DNA of 64,000 nucleotides, taken from contig JAKAEB010000008.1 in assembly GCA_021818445.1 (NCBI GenBank), positions 1 through 64,000 of the forward strand, given 5' to 3'. A program made the translations under genes and the position numbers. Every line of letters starts with the position of its first letter. Positions within the stretch are counted from its first letter, which is position 1. Of this stretch, positions 1 through 9,770 are shown piece by piece. The notes below the pieces were generated by a model, which did not search any database, was not told where the DNA came from, and saw nothing but the letters and a program-made list of their open reading frames with translations. The stretch is from Planctomycetota bacterium. GTDB taxonomy: Bacteria > Planctomycetota > Phycisphaerae > WQYP01.

Positions 1-25
1 CCCGGCCCAAATACATGACACAGAG

Positions 26-150
26 CTTGTCCCGGCGGTTTGTTCCCGCAAAACCCGTCATCGCATATGGCGGCCCATCCGCCATTGGCCAAATTACCAA
101 CCACCGGCAAGCCGGCGGTTATATGGCTCCCGCAGCCGGGTTCCTCCGCA
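26..150. repeat. dispersed repeat, direct partner at about 60198-60310
   Basis: ccgcaaaacccgtcatcgcatatggcggcccatccgccattggccaaattaccaaccaccggcaagccggcggttatatg vs ccgcaaaatccgccaccgtatatcgcagcccgtccggcatcggccaaattgccaaccaccggcaagccgctggccatatg. Confidence 0.8.
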
Positions 151-249
151 TGGATATGGGCGTGCGCGGCCCGTAGGATTCGCCGGTGATTGTTCGCGGC
201 CGGTGCGCGGGGTATGCTTGTGGTTTTGGTTATTGATCGGGGTGATTTC

Positions 250-1461
250 ATGGTATCCACCGTCGAAAAAAAAATCACGATCCGGTACGCTGGCCAAATG
301 CGTAGCCGCGCACGCCACGTCGGTCCCCTCTGGCTGATACTGCTGGTGGGGCTGGGCGGTAATATGTGTCAATTACAACCGCTGCAGGCAAAATCAAAGT
401 TGCCATCTCTGGCCATTCTGCCCTTTGTTGCCAAAGAGCAGTCGGAACGCGGACTGGCCCGGCGAATGCGGTTTGCCGTTGGCCAGAAGATGTCTCGGGA
501 TGGCCATTTTCATCGCCTGCAGGATCATAATGTCAATATGATGATTGACGCCCTGCAAATTCCGTGGACAAAGAACGTATCCACCGGTGATATTAAAAAA
601 GTGATATCGTCGCTCGCGGTCGATCAGGCGGTGATGGGTTTCGTGGACCATCGCCGACTGACTTTGGAACTATTTACCCACGGCCATCTGCGGCGTACCG
701 TCTCCGGGCAAATTCCGCCCGACAACACCAGCCCCCGGCTGGCCGTGGAAAATCTGCTTACGCGGCTTGACCACATCACCTTTCATCATGTGTCAGAACA
801 GCAGGTGGACCTCACCAATCCGGTCTATCAGCGGCTATTTAAAATTCGACCTAACTTGGTGCCCGACGCGCAATTCCGTGCTGCCGCTCATAGTGGGGGG
901 GTGGCGAAGGATTGGAGCGTATTTTTGCTCAAACAGGATTATCACCCCCGGCTCTTAAGCGGTGCGCAAGCCCGTGCGCTTAAGGCCAATCGCGTGGCCA
1001 TCGTGCCGATGAGTTTTGCCGACGGCGGCAAATCGCACCACGGCGGTTACTGCCTGATGATGCAAATGGGGCTGGGGGTAGCGCAAAGCAACGGTCTGGC
1101 GGCGGAAAGTATGTGGATACCCGTCAAACAGGGGGATCGATATCGGGTAAGTGTTACCTATCGCGGAGATGGGCCTCGGGTAAGAATTTTTGTGAAGGGG
1201 TTTGCGTATTGGCCGGATCAATTCAGTCGACCGGGCGATTTGGCCAGTCAGAGGCGTGAAATATATCGGGCCCAGTTGCTGCCCGTAATGACACACCCGG
1301 CATGGAAGACGACCGAAATGGACTTTGAGCCAGCATCAATCAAAGCCCTGGCCAAAAAATACCCGATTAAATGGGTGCGAATCGACCTGTTTGTGTATTT
1401 AAACAAGGGGGATGCGTTTTTTCGGGATATTACCCTTAAGGACATCACGCCGAAGCAATAG
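250..1461 (+). CDS. hypothetical exported protein (N-terminal hydrophobic segment, C-terminal beta-rich/CBM-like region)
   Basis: ORF 190..1461; likely start at 250 (MVSTVEKK...), signal-like segment LWLILLVGLGGNMCQLQPLQA; no family recognised. Confidence 0.6.
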   Translation: MVSTVEKKITIRYAGQMRSRARHVGPLWLILLVGLGGNMCQLQPLQAKSKLPSLAILPFVAKEQSERGLARRMRFAVGQKMSRDGHFHRLQDHNVNMMIDALQIPWTKNVSTGDIKKVISSLAVDQAVMGFVDHRRLTLELFTHGHLRRTVSGQIPPDNTSPRLAVENLLTRLDHITFHHVSEQQVDLTNPVYQRLFKIRPNLVPDAQFRAAAHSGGVAKDWSVFLLKQDYHPRLLSGAQARALKANRVAIVPMSFADGGKSHHGGYCLMMQMGLGVAQSNGLAAESMWIPVKQGDRYRVSVTYRGDGPRVRIFVKGFAYWPDQFSRPGDLASQRREIYRAQLLPVMTHPAWKTTEMDFEPASIKALAKKYPIKWVRIDLFVYLNKGDAFFRDITLKDITPKQ

Positions 1462-1580
1462 CGCCGGCGATGCACAGCGGGGGCGGTTATCCGCACCATC
1501 CCATGCCATTGCCTACGGATGTTTGGGAGTGTATCATCTGTTAATCCGGATAAACGGATGGATAGATCAGTGAGGTCGGT

Positions 1581-2486
1581 ATGCATATAACTGATATTTT
1601 CGCCCGGGATGGCACAACCTTTTCGTTTGAGTTTTTCCCCCCTAAATCCGATGCCGCCGCGGAGCAGCTTTTTACGCACATCGCCCGCTTGGAAAATCTA
1701 AAACCATCCTTTGTATCGGTAACCTATGGGGCAGGGGGGTCGGGCCGACAGCGCACACACGATCTGGTCGTGCGGCTCAAGGACCGTACATCCCTGATGC
1801 CCGTGCCACATTTAACCTGCGTTTGCCATACCGAGGGGGAAATTGCCGCCATTTTAGATCAATATGCGGCACATGGAATTGACAATATCTTAGCCTTGGG
1901 TGGTGACCCGCCCAAAGACATGCCGCATCACGATCGAAGCAAGGATGTCTTTGCACATGCCGCGGATCTGGTGGCCTTTATCCGCCGGCGCAGCACGTCC
2001 GACCCGCGCGGCTTCGGCATTGGTGTGGCGGGCTTTCCTGAAGGACATCCGGCCACACCGAATCGGCTTCTGGAGATGGATTTTCTCAAAGCCAAGGTGG
2101 ATGCCGGTGCCGACTACATCTGCACGCAACTGTTTTTTGATAACCACGATTTTTTTGATTTTCGCGATCGTTGCGAATTGGCCGGTATAAAAGTCCCCAT
2201 CATCGCCGGCATCATGCCGATCACTTCCGCCAACAGTCTGCGCCGCATGGCGGAAACCGCATTGGGGGCCCGTTACCCGGCCAAACTGCTTCGGTCTATC
2301 AGCCGCGCCGGTGCCAATGCCCAAGCCATAGCACGCGTCGGCATACATTGGGCTACTGAACAGTGCCGCGATTTGCTGGATCATCAGGTAAAAGGCATCC
2401 ATTTTTACACCTTAAACCATTCCGACGCCACGATACAGATTTACCAGAATCTGGGGGTAGTCGATAGTTACCAATTGCGGCGCTAA
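1581..2486 (+). CDS. metF: methylenetetrahydrofolate reductase
   Basis: FSFEFFPPKSDAAAEQLF, FVSVTYGAGGSGR, LALGGDPP, GVAGFPEGHP, QLFFDN and HFYTLN motifs of MetF. Confidence 0.95.
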   Translation: MHITDIFARDGTTFSFEFFPPKSDAAAEQLFTHIARLENLKPSFVSVTYGAGGSGRQRTHDLVVRLKDRTSLMPVPHLTCVCHTEGEIAAILDQYAAHGIDNILALGGDPPKDMPHHDRSKDVFAHAADLVAFIRRRSTSDPRGFGIGVAGFPEGHPATPNRLLEMDFLKAKVDAGADYICTQLFFDNHDFFDFRDRCELAGIKVPIIAGIMPITSANSLRRMAETALGARYPAKLLRSISRAGANAQAIARVGIHWATEQCRDLLDHQVKGIHFYTLNHSDATIQIYQNLGVVDSYQLRR

Positions 2487-2532
2487 CCAGCATGGTGCTT
2501 TGCCAACAAAGCGTGTCAGGATAAAAGACCAG

Positions 2533-2557
2533 CCCGCATGGTAGCGGGTGATTTTTT
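2533..2557 (+). terminator. putative rho-independent terminator after metF
   Basis: CCCGC-ATGGTA-GCGGG stem followed by TGATTTTTT. Confidence 0.6.
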
Positions 2558-2581
2558 AGGCCATGGAGCAAGCACGCTCAG

Positions 2582-2713
2582 ATGCAAAAGCAATATATCT
2601 TGCGATTGTCGGATACGGAACGTCGCGAGTTGTTGGAAGTTGTTCGCAAGTTCAAAGGGACAAATGAAAAGGTGCGTCGTGCGCAGATACTTCTCGACGT
2701 GAATTCGGGATAA
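2582..2713 (+). pseudogene. IS630-family transposase N-terminal remnant
   Basis: 43-aa ORF MQKQYILRLSDTERRELLEVVRKFKGTNEKVRRAQILLDVNSG* resembles the N-terminal HTH of IS630 transposases; the rest is absent. Confidence 0.6.
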
Positions 2714-2950
2714 GGGATGTTGTAATTTGCGTTTGTTTTTGCGTTATTACATTTTCGCCGAAACAAATGGCGCGATGCCCGACATACCAATGGCGTTGCG
2801 GGCACGCTGCCAGCGGTTTCCCATCCGCCACCCCATTTAGCCGCGGGTCTTGTGCCCGCGTGACGATGCATGACTCATCCGGCCGCCCCGATTTTCAACA
2901 CGGCAAACGCCAAGACCAGAACGCCGACCGGTTATTTGTTCATTAACTAC

Positions 2951-3150
2951 GACCATCAATCGGCCTCAAAACTGCAATCAATAATCTGCAACATAACGCG
3001 CGGGGGTGCGGGGTGCAAGGAGGGCGCGGCGATATTTCGCACACGAATGCGTTATTTTTTTACCCGCCGGGACAAGCCCGGCGGCTCGCTGGGCCGTTCC
3101 CATACCGAATATTTTAACTGTTAACTTTGCGAATCTCGCGGTGAGGAAAA
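2951..3150. repeat. inverted-repeat arm (partner at about 37310-37483)
   Basis: cgaccatcaatcggcctcaaaactgcaatca...gatatttcgcacacgaatgcgttatttttttacccgccgggacaagcccggcggctcgctgggcc is found as reverse complement at 37330-37483. Confidence 0.9.
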
Positions 3151-3158
3151 GGAGTTTG

Positions 3159-3953
3159 CACCGCCGAGAGCGCCAAGAACGCGATGTCTGGGCGTGGGAT
3201 CTTGTCGTATTTTTTAATTCTCCCTGCGCAACTGTGCGAGATATAAAAACCTCTCTGTGTGAAATAATGTATCATGCCAATGGCATGATGATGTTTGTTT
3301 TTTTTTTGGCGCGCAGAGAAAAGAGCCACAGAGGTTGTCTCATAGGATCATTCACGCAATATTGGCCGCATCACGACAATTGGGCAGGCCCATATCCACT
3401 ATGCTTGGCGTTTCTTGGCGTCCTCTGCGACCTTTGCGGCGAATCAGGGTAATTATTTGCACCGCCAAGAGCGCCAAGAGCGCGAAGACCGGGCGCGGCG
3501 TGATGTCGTATTTTTTTAATTCTCTCCGCGGCTCTGTGCGAGATATAAAGACCTCTCTGTGTGACATAATGTTTCATGCCGTTGGCATGATGATGTTAGT
3601 TGTTTTTTTTTGGCGCGCAGAGAAAAAGAGCCACAGAGGTTTTGGCACTGGATCAATCTCGCGATATTGGCCGCGTCATGGCGATCTGACAGGCTCATAT
3701 CCAATATGCTTGGCGTTTCTTGGCGTCCTCTGCGACCTTTGCGGCGAATCAGGGTAATTCTTTGCACCGCCAAGAGCGCCAAGAGCGCGAAGACTTGGCG
3801 GAGCATTATGTCGTATCCTTTTTAATCATCACTGCGGTTCTGCGGCTCTGTGCGAGATATAAAAACCTCTCTGTGTGAAATAATGTATCATGCCAATGGC
3901 GTGATGATGTTTGTTTTTTTGGCGCGCAGAGAAAAGAGACACAGATATTGCGT
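3159..3953. repeat. tandem dispersed repeat cluster A (units at about 3159, 3460, 3765; period about 301-305 bp; last unit truncated)
   Basis: Repeated CACCGCCAAGAGCGCCAAGAGCGCG...CTCTGTGCGAGATATAAA...ATCATGCC-n-GGCATGAT...GCGCGCAGAGAAAAGAGCCACAGAGG...TTGGCGTTTCTTGGCGTCCTCTGCGACCTTTGCGGCGAAT. Confidence 0.9.
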
Positions 3954-4102
3954 CACCGGTTCAAACGCGGCGCCTTGCATCCAAGCATTTCCGGCACATC
4001 ACAGCTCTGCTATTACCGGGACAGGATCTTATACAGGGTTGCCAGCATGCCACACGCCCATTACGCTTTCCGGGCTGTTGATTTTTGGTGGACTGGTAAA
4101 TC

Positions 4103-6136
4103 ATGCTTATTGCAATTAATCTTATTCAGCCTTACATCGATAAACCTCTTACCGCCCCATGGGTGCAGCATGCCCTCACCCACAGCGGGTTTGTGGTGGA
4201 GCACATTCACAACACCGGCTCTACCCAGGTGCTGGATGTGGAAGTCACCAGTAATCGGCCGGACTGCCAAAGCCATATCGGCATCGCACGCGAATTGGCG
4301 GTACTCTCCGGCGGAACGCTTCAGATTCCCCCGGCTGGCATCGCGCCGGCAGCGACCCGGCCGCAGGTGACCGATGCACTTACCATTGATCTTGCGGCTG
4401 ACGACCGGTGTCCGTACTACAGCGCCACGGTTATAAAAAATGTGAAGGTGGCACCGTCACCGGACTGGCTGGCCGGCGCGGTTGAATCGCTTGGCCTGCG
4501 CAGCGTCAATAATGTGGTGGATGTTACCAATTATGTGCTGATGCTTACGGGCCAGCCATTGCATGCCTTTGATCGCGATCGACTGCATCCCGGCCCGGTA
4601 GTCATACGCACCGCCGCGGACGGCGAAACCATGCGTCTGATTAATGGCCAGGTGGTGCGGTTGTCGGCCCAGGATTTGCTGATAGCCGACGCCTCGCAGC
4701 CGCTGGCGCTTGCGGGCATCATGGGCGGGCTGGAAAGCGAGATAACCCCGGCCACCACACACGTTTTGCTGGAATCTGCTCAGTTTGAACCCACCGGCAT
4801 TGCCCGCACCTCGCGTCGGTTGAACATCGCATCGGATTCATCCCGCCGCTTTGAACGCGGCATAGATCCCGCCATGGTAATTTATGCCCGTCAGCTTGCG
4901 GCCCAGATGATTGCGGACCTTGGTGGGGGCATTATCGAAACGGAAATTGACCGGGGCACGCTTAACAAAGTCAGACATGAAATTCAATTGCGATTGGAAC
5001 GCTTTAACAGACTGGTAGGCGTGTCGATCGATCTGGATGCGGCAATGAACATTCTTCGTGGATTGGAATTTGCGCCCCGCCATCACGGATCGCATATCAC
5101 ATGCACCACGCCGAGTTTTCGCTTTGATATCTCCCGTGAAGTGGATTTGATAGAAGAGCTGGTGCGCATCTGGGGATATGAAAATGTGCCAGCGCATCAA
5201 ACCGTCGCGCATGTCATGCCTCCGCCAGATGATGTCCTCGATGCCCGCCGGGCAGCAAGGCGTTTATTGGCAGGGGCCGGTTGGTTTGAGACGGTCAGCT
5301 TTACCTTTGTCGACCCGCCCGAAGCAGAACTGTTTTTGCCATCTGATGCAAAAATATTAAAAGTGCAGGATGCGGTGCGCAAGGCCAACAACGTCCTGCG
5401 GCCAAGCCTGTTGCCGGGCCTGCTTGCCACCGTCCGGCATAATCAGAATATGGGCGAAAAGCATGCCCGCCTTTTTGAAATCGCTGCCGTTTTTTCACAG
5501 TCAAATGCCACGACCAAACCGGTGGAGGCGCAGCGGCTTGCCATGACCGGTACGGATGTATCGGATGTAACGGGAGCGGTTGATTTATTAATCGCAGGTA
5601 TTGCCGCCGGGTGCAAACTGGAAATTGTGCCCATGACCGCGCCCGGTTTTGCGCCGGGGGCCAGCGGGAAGGTGCTGGTGCACCATCCGGTCGGTCACAG
5701 TGCACCGGTTGAAATCGGCACCGTCGGCCAGTTGGGAAGCCGGGTGATTGAGCATTACGACCTGCGCCACAAGCTGGCGGCGGCGGAATTGGATTGGCCA
5801 GCCCTGGCGAGTTTATTTACGCCGATCAAGCGGGCTGAGGCGTTACCGCGGTTTCCGGCCGTGCGGCGCGACTTATCCATCATCGTCGCCGAGGCTGTAA
5901 GATGGAGCGATATTCAAAAATTGCTTCAGCAAACGGCCGGGGGATCATGGCTGGAGGAGGTACAATTTGTGGGCGTATACCGGGGCAAGCCTATCGAGGC
6001 GGACAAAAAAAGCGTCACTATGGAATTGGTTTTCCGTGATGTGAAGGGCAGTTTGGAATCGGCCCAGGTGGATGCCGATATGCAGCGTATCATTACCGCG
6101 CTGGAAACGGGTGTTGGTGGCGAATTGCGTCGATAG
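4103..6136 (+). CDS. pheT: phenylalanine--tRNA ligase beta subunit, short form lacking the N-terminal tRNA-binding (EMAPII-like) domain
   Basis: DVEVTSNRPDCQSHIGIARELAVLSGG, NNVVDVTNYVLMLTGQPLHAFD, C-terminal FDX-ACB region FPAVRRDLSIIV; 677 aa. Confidence 0.93.
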   Translation: MLIAINLIQPYIDKPLTAPWVQHALTHSGFVVEHIHNTGSTQVLDVEVTSNRPDCQSHIGIARELAVLSGGTLQIPPAGIAPAATRPQVTDALTIDLAADDRCPYYSATVIKNVKVAPSPDWLAGAVESLGLRSVNNVVDVTNYVLMLTGQPLHAFDRDRLHPGPVVIRTAADGETMRLINGQVVRLSAQDLLIADASQPLALAGIMGGLESEITPATTHVLLESAQFEPTGIARTSRRLNIASDSSRRFERGIDPAMVIYARQLAAQMIADLGGGIIETEIDRGTLNKVRHEIQLRLERFNRLVGVSIDLDAAMNILRGLEFAPRHHGSHITCTTPSFRFDISREVDLIEELVRIWGYENVPAHQTVAHVMPPPDDVLDARRAARRLLAGAGWFETVSFTFVDPPEAELFLPSDAKILKVQDAVRKANNVLRPSLLPGLLATVRHNQNMGEKHARLFEIAAVFSQSNATTKPVEAQRLAMTGTDVSDVTGAVDLLIAGIAAGCKLEIVPMTAPGFAPGASGKVLVHHPVGHSAPVEIGTVGQLGSRVIEHYDLRHKLAAAELDWPALASLFTPIKRAEALPRFPAVRRDLSIIVAEAVRWSDIQKLLQQTAGGSWLEEVQFVGVYRGKPIEADKKSVTMELVFRDVKGSLESAQVDADMQRIITALETGVGGELRR

Positions 6137-6484
6137 GAGCCTTTTATTCGATCTTATTGATGCGGAATAATGGCCCGCGGGTACAGCGGCTCCGATGCGA
6201 TGGTCGAATCGCGGTTTGTTGAAGAAATCTTCGTCCGATATCCGATGATGCACAGTGGGAGGTGGCGCATATGCGGCATGCGGCCAACAATTGGAGGGAT
6301 ACCGACTGGCGCAGGGCGGGTCGGCTCCTGGTGGCGAGATGGTTGGGCACTAACCGGAGGCCTGCTTTGAGGCCAAGGAATTGGGGCGAGCTTTTTGCCG
6401 TTGATTTGATTATTACCTACCATAATCCGTACAATCCACTGTAGATTGCATCCGGTGGCATAGCACCGGAAGATGGAGAATGAC

Positions 6485-8974
6485 ATGTACGAACGCTTTA
6501 CCGACCGCGCCCGCAAAGTGATGGCCTTGGCCAACCAGGAGGCGCAGCGTTTCAACCACGAATATATTGGTACCGAGCACATCCTGCTGGGGCTTGTAAA
6601 GGAAGGCTCCGGTGTGGGTGCAACGGTGCTGCGAAACTTGGATATCGACTTACGAAAGGTGCGCCTCGAGGTTGAAAAACTCGTGAAGAGTGGCCCCGAT
6701 ATGGTCACCATGGGCAAATTGCCGCAGACGCCCCGCGCCAAAAAGGTGATCGAATACGCCATCGAAGAGGCGCGTAATCTGGGACACAATTACGTCGGCA
6801 CCGAGCACCTTCTGCTCGGTTTGCTGCGTGAGCGCGACGGCGTGGCTGCCCAGGTTTTGATGAACCTCAATCTGAAGCTGGAAGAAGTTCGGGAAGAGGT
6901 TTTGAACCTGCTTGGTGCCGGTGTGGAGAGTGAAAGCACCAACGAAAAAAGTGAAAGCAAGGGCAGATCTCGTACGCCGGCGCTGGATTCCTTCGGGCGC
7001 GATCTCACTGAACTGGCGCGCGAGGGGCAACTCGACCCGGTCATCGGGCGTAGCAATGAAATCGAGCGTGTGGTGCAGATTCTTTGCCGCCGCACCAAAA
7101 ACAATCCTGTGTTGCTCGGCGAGGCTGGGGTGGGGAAGACGGCCATCGTGGAAGGTCTTGCCCAGAAAATTATCTCCAGCGATGTTCCTGAAATACTGCT
7201 TGATAAGCGGATCGTGGTGCTCGACCTTGCCATGATGGTGGCGGGCACCAAATATCGTGGCCAGTTTGAGGAACGCATCAAAGCCGTCATGACGGAGGTG
7301 CGGCGGGCCAAAAACGTTATTTTGTTCATCGACGAACTCCACACTCTGGTGGGTGCCGGTGGGGCCGAGGGCGCCATTGACGCCAGTAATGTACTCAAAC
7401 CATCTCTGGCGCGTGGCGAAATACAGTGCATCGGAGCCACCACACTCGATGAGTATCGCAAATATGTGGAAAAGGATGGTGCCCTGGAGCGGCGTTTCCA
7501 GACCATCATAGTTGAGCCGCCCAGCAAGGAAGAGGCGTTGGAAATTTTGCGGGGTCTGCGTGATCGATATGAATCGCACCACCGCGTGCAGATTACGGAT
7601 GAGGCGATTAAGGCCGCCATTGAAATGTCCACCCGTTATATCACCAGTCGGTGTCTCCCCGACAAGGCGATTGACGTGATTGACGAAGCCGGGGCGCGCA
7701 TCCGTCTTAAATCCATGAGCAAGCCGCCGAATTTGACCGAAATTGAGGAGCAGATCGAACGGCTGACGGTGGAAAAAGATGAGGCCGTCAAACATGCCGA
7801 TTATGAGCGGGCCGCGCAATTGCGCGACCAGGCTGAAGAGCTGCGCCGCAAGAAAGAGGAAGAACAGCAAAAATGGCGCGAGCAGGCCAAAGCAGTCGAT
7901 GGCGTGGTGGATGAGGAAACGGTCGCTGAAGTGGTCAGCAAGATGACCGGCGTGCCGCTGACCCGACTGGAAAAAGCTGAAGCCTCGCGTCTGCTTGAAC
8001 TGGAAGGTGAATTGCATCGCCGGGTGGTGAGTCAGGATGACGCCATCAAAGCGGTGTCACGTTCTATTCGCCGCGCACGTTCGGGTCTGAAGGACCCGAA
8101 TCGGCCGATGGGAACATTTCTGTTCCTTGGCCCCTCGGGTGTGGGTAAAACGCTGCTGTCGAAGGCCATTGCCGAATTTCTGTTCGGAAACGAGGCATCG
8201 CTTATTCAGATAGACATGTCTGAATACATGGAAAAGTACAACGTCAGCCGCCTCATTGGTGCCCCGCCTGGATACGTGGGTTATGAGGAAGGTGGTCAAT
8301 TGACCGAACGCATCCGCCGGCGGCCCTATGCCGTGGTGCTGCTTGATGAAATTGAAAAAGCCCACCCGGATGTATTCAATATGCTGCTGCAGATCATGGA
8401 AGAAGGCCGCCTGACCGACAATGTCGGCCGCGTGGTGGATTTTAAAAATACCATTCTGATCATGACCAGCAACATCGGCGCGGACCTGATCAAGAGCGGT
8501 GGTATCCAAGGCTTCGGTTACGCCAAGCGCGACACCGACCAGAACTTTGAATCGATGAAGAAGGGGCTTTTGCGGGAGGTTGAAAAATTCTTCCGTCCGG
8601 AATTCATTAACCGCCTCGATGACACCATCATCTTCCGTCCGCTGTCGCGCGAAGATCTGTACAATATCATCGATATTGAGGTGCAGAAGGTTGCCAAACG
8701 TCTCAATGAACAGGGCATCGCCTTGGAAACCACCCCGGCCGCCCACGATTTGCTCATTGAAAAGGGTTACAACCCCGACTTTGGTGCCCGGCCGCTACGC
8801 CGCGCCATCGAGCAGTTTTTGGAAGACCCGCTCTCCGAGTCGATTCTCCGGGGTGATTATGCGGGGATGTCGAAGGTGCAGATTGATCGCGATGGTGAGA
8901 AGCTGCGTTTCACCGGCATACCAAAAGAACCGGAACCAACCGCCTTGGCGACCGCCGGCGCAGCGCCTACGTAA
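6485..8974 (+). CDS. clpC: ATP-dependent Clp protease ATP-binding subunit ClpC
   Basis: [37 protein letters not shown], two Walker A motifs ([16 protein letters not shown]), UvrB/C-like middle segment; RBS GGAGA before 6485. Confidence 0.96.
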   Translation: MYERFTDRARKVMALANQEAQRFNHEYIGTEHILLGLVKEGSGVGATVLRNLDIDLRKVRLEVEKLVKSGPDMVTMGKLPQTPRAKKVIEYAIEEARNLGHNYVGTEHLLLGLLRERDGVAAQVLMNLNLKLEEVREEVLNLLGAGVESESTNEKSESKGRSRTPALDSFGRDLTELAREGQLDPVIGRSNEIERVVQILCRRTKNNPVLLGEAGVGKTAIVEGLAQKIISSDVPEILLDKRIVVLDLAMMVAGTKYRGQFEERIKAVMTEVRRAKNVILFIDELHTLVGAGGAEGAIDASNVLKPSLARGEIQCIGATTLDEYRKYVEKDGALERRFQTIIVEPPSKEEALEILRGLRDRYESHHRVQITDEAIKAAIEMSTRYITSRCLPDKAIDVIDEAGARIRLKSMSKPPNLTEIEEQIERLTVEKDEAVKHADYERAAQLRDQAEELRRKKEEEQQKWREQAKAVDGVVDEETVAEVVSKMTGVPLTRLEKAEASRLLELEGELHRRVVSQDDAIKAVSRSIRRARSGLKDPNRPMGTFLFLGPSGVGKTLLSKAIAEFLFGNEASLIQIDMSEYMEKYNVSRLIGAPPGYVGYEEGGQLTERIRRRPYAVVLLDEIEKAHPDVFNMLLQIMEEGRLTDNVGRVVDFKNTILIMTSNIGADLIKSGGIQGFGYAKRDTDQNFESMKKGLLREVEKFFRPEFINRLDDTIIFRPLSREDLYNIIDIEVQKVAKRLNEQGIALETTPAAHDLLIEKGYNPDFGARPLRRAIEQFLEDPLSESILRGDYAGMSKVQIDRDGEKLRFTGIPKEPEPTALATAGAAPT

Positions 8975-9034
8975 TCAGGTGAGTGACTGGTTGCATGGCA
9001 GCCCGTTACGCGTGACATCTGAAGTCAAAATAAT

Positions 9035-9070
9035 AAGTCCCCGGCCGTTAAAAGCTGGGGACTTTTTATT
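9035..9070 (+). terminator. rho-independent terminator after clpC
   Basis: AAGTCCCC...GGGGACTTTTTATT. Confidence 0.8.
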
Positions 9071-9126
9071 GCGTCTTTTCGCGATGCGCGGGCATCACCC
9101 GCCCAGTGGATGCTCACCGCGGATTA

Positions 9127-9675
9127 TCACGGTACACATGTGCGGGCATAGCGATGGCCCGGGCACTCCGTCACCTTGCGAATGATGGCCGTGCCTTGCG
9201 GGCTTTGGGCATATACCCAGTGCGCACCGGTCTTAGGCAGACGGATTAGTGTTCCGTTTGCCACCTGCAATTTGAGAGTTGGAACTTCGGACGCAAATTG
9301 CCCGATCTCATTTTGCGGGGCACCTTTACCGGGTGGGTTGTCAAGATATTTTTTGGCACTGCGGGCCGCGGCTGTGTACTTAAGCAGATACCCCAATTGG
9401 CGGTTCCCACAGGATGTGCAGGTGATAAACACAGCACGCACCACGGTGCGCTTGCCGGCGGCGTTTTTGAGTGGTGGCAGTTCCGTAGCGGGTCGGACCG
9501 ATACCTGTCGGGTTGAAGTATCATAAAAATAGTAACTGCTGGCCGCCGATACCGGTGCCGGGGTCTGGATGGAATGCCAAACCCACCATAAGATTCCCGC
9601 CAGCACAATGACGACCATGATCGCCAGCCATTTCTGGTTGCGGTTAAGCCATGTGCGAATTCCAGCCATACTCAT
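9127..9675 (-). CDS. hypothetical protein with single N-terminal TM helix
   Basis: Start at 9675 (MSMAGIRTWLNRNQKWLAIMVVIVLAGILWWVW), RBS aaggag upstream; contains a CTSCG cysteine pair. Confidence 0.6.
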   Translation of the reverse strand: MSMAGIRTWLNRNQKWLAIMVVIVLAGILWWVWHSIQTPAPVSAASSYYFYDTSTRQVSVRPATELPPLKNAAGKRTVVRAVFITCTSCGNRQLGYLLKYTAAARSAKKYLDNPPGKGAPQNEIGQFASEVPTLKLQVANGTLIRLPKTGAHWVYAQSPQGTAIIRKVTECPGHRYARTCVP

Positions 9676-9770
9676 GGGTGTTCTCCTTAATAGTGTATTA
9701 TTACCCCATCCTGATGTTGCCACACGCCACTCACCGGTGGTGCCGTGCCAATACTTTCAACGCCGATCGC

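Noticed and set aside
1462-1580. Possible riboswitch upstream of metF
   Set aside because: No SAM/SAH riboswitch core could be recognised by eye
3335-3757. 140-aa ORFs within repeat cluster A (and similar ones in clusters B and C)
   Set aside because: Open frames created by the tandem repeats, with near-duplicate peptides in several frames; not credible proteins
6650-8017. 455-aa minus-strand ORF opposite clpC
   Set aside because: Antisense to a clearly coding clpC; codon-bias shadow ORF with no recognisable domain
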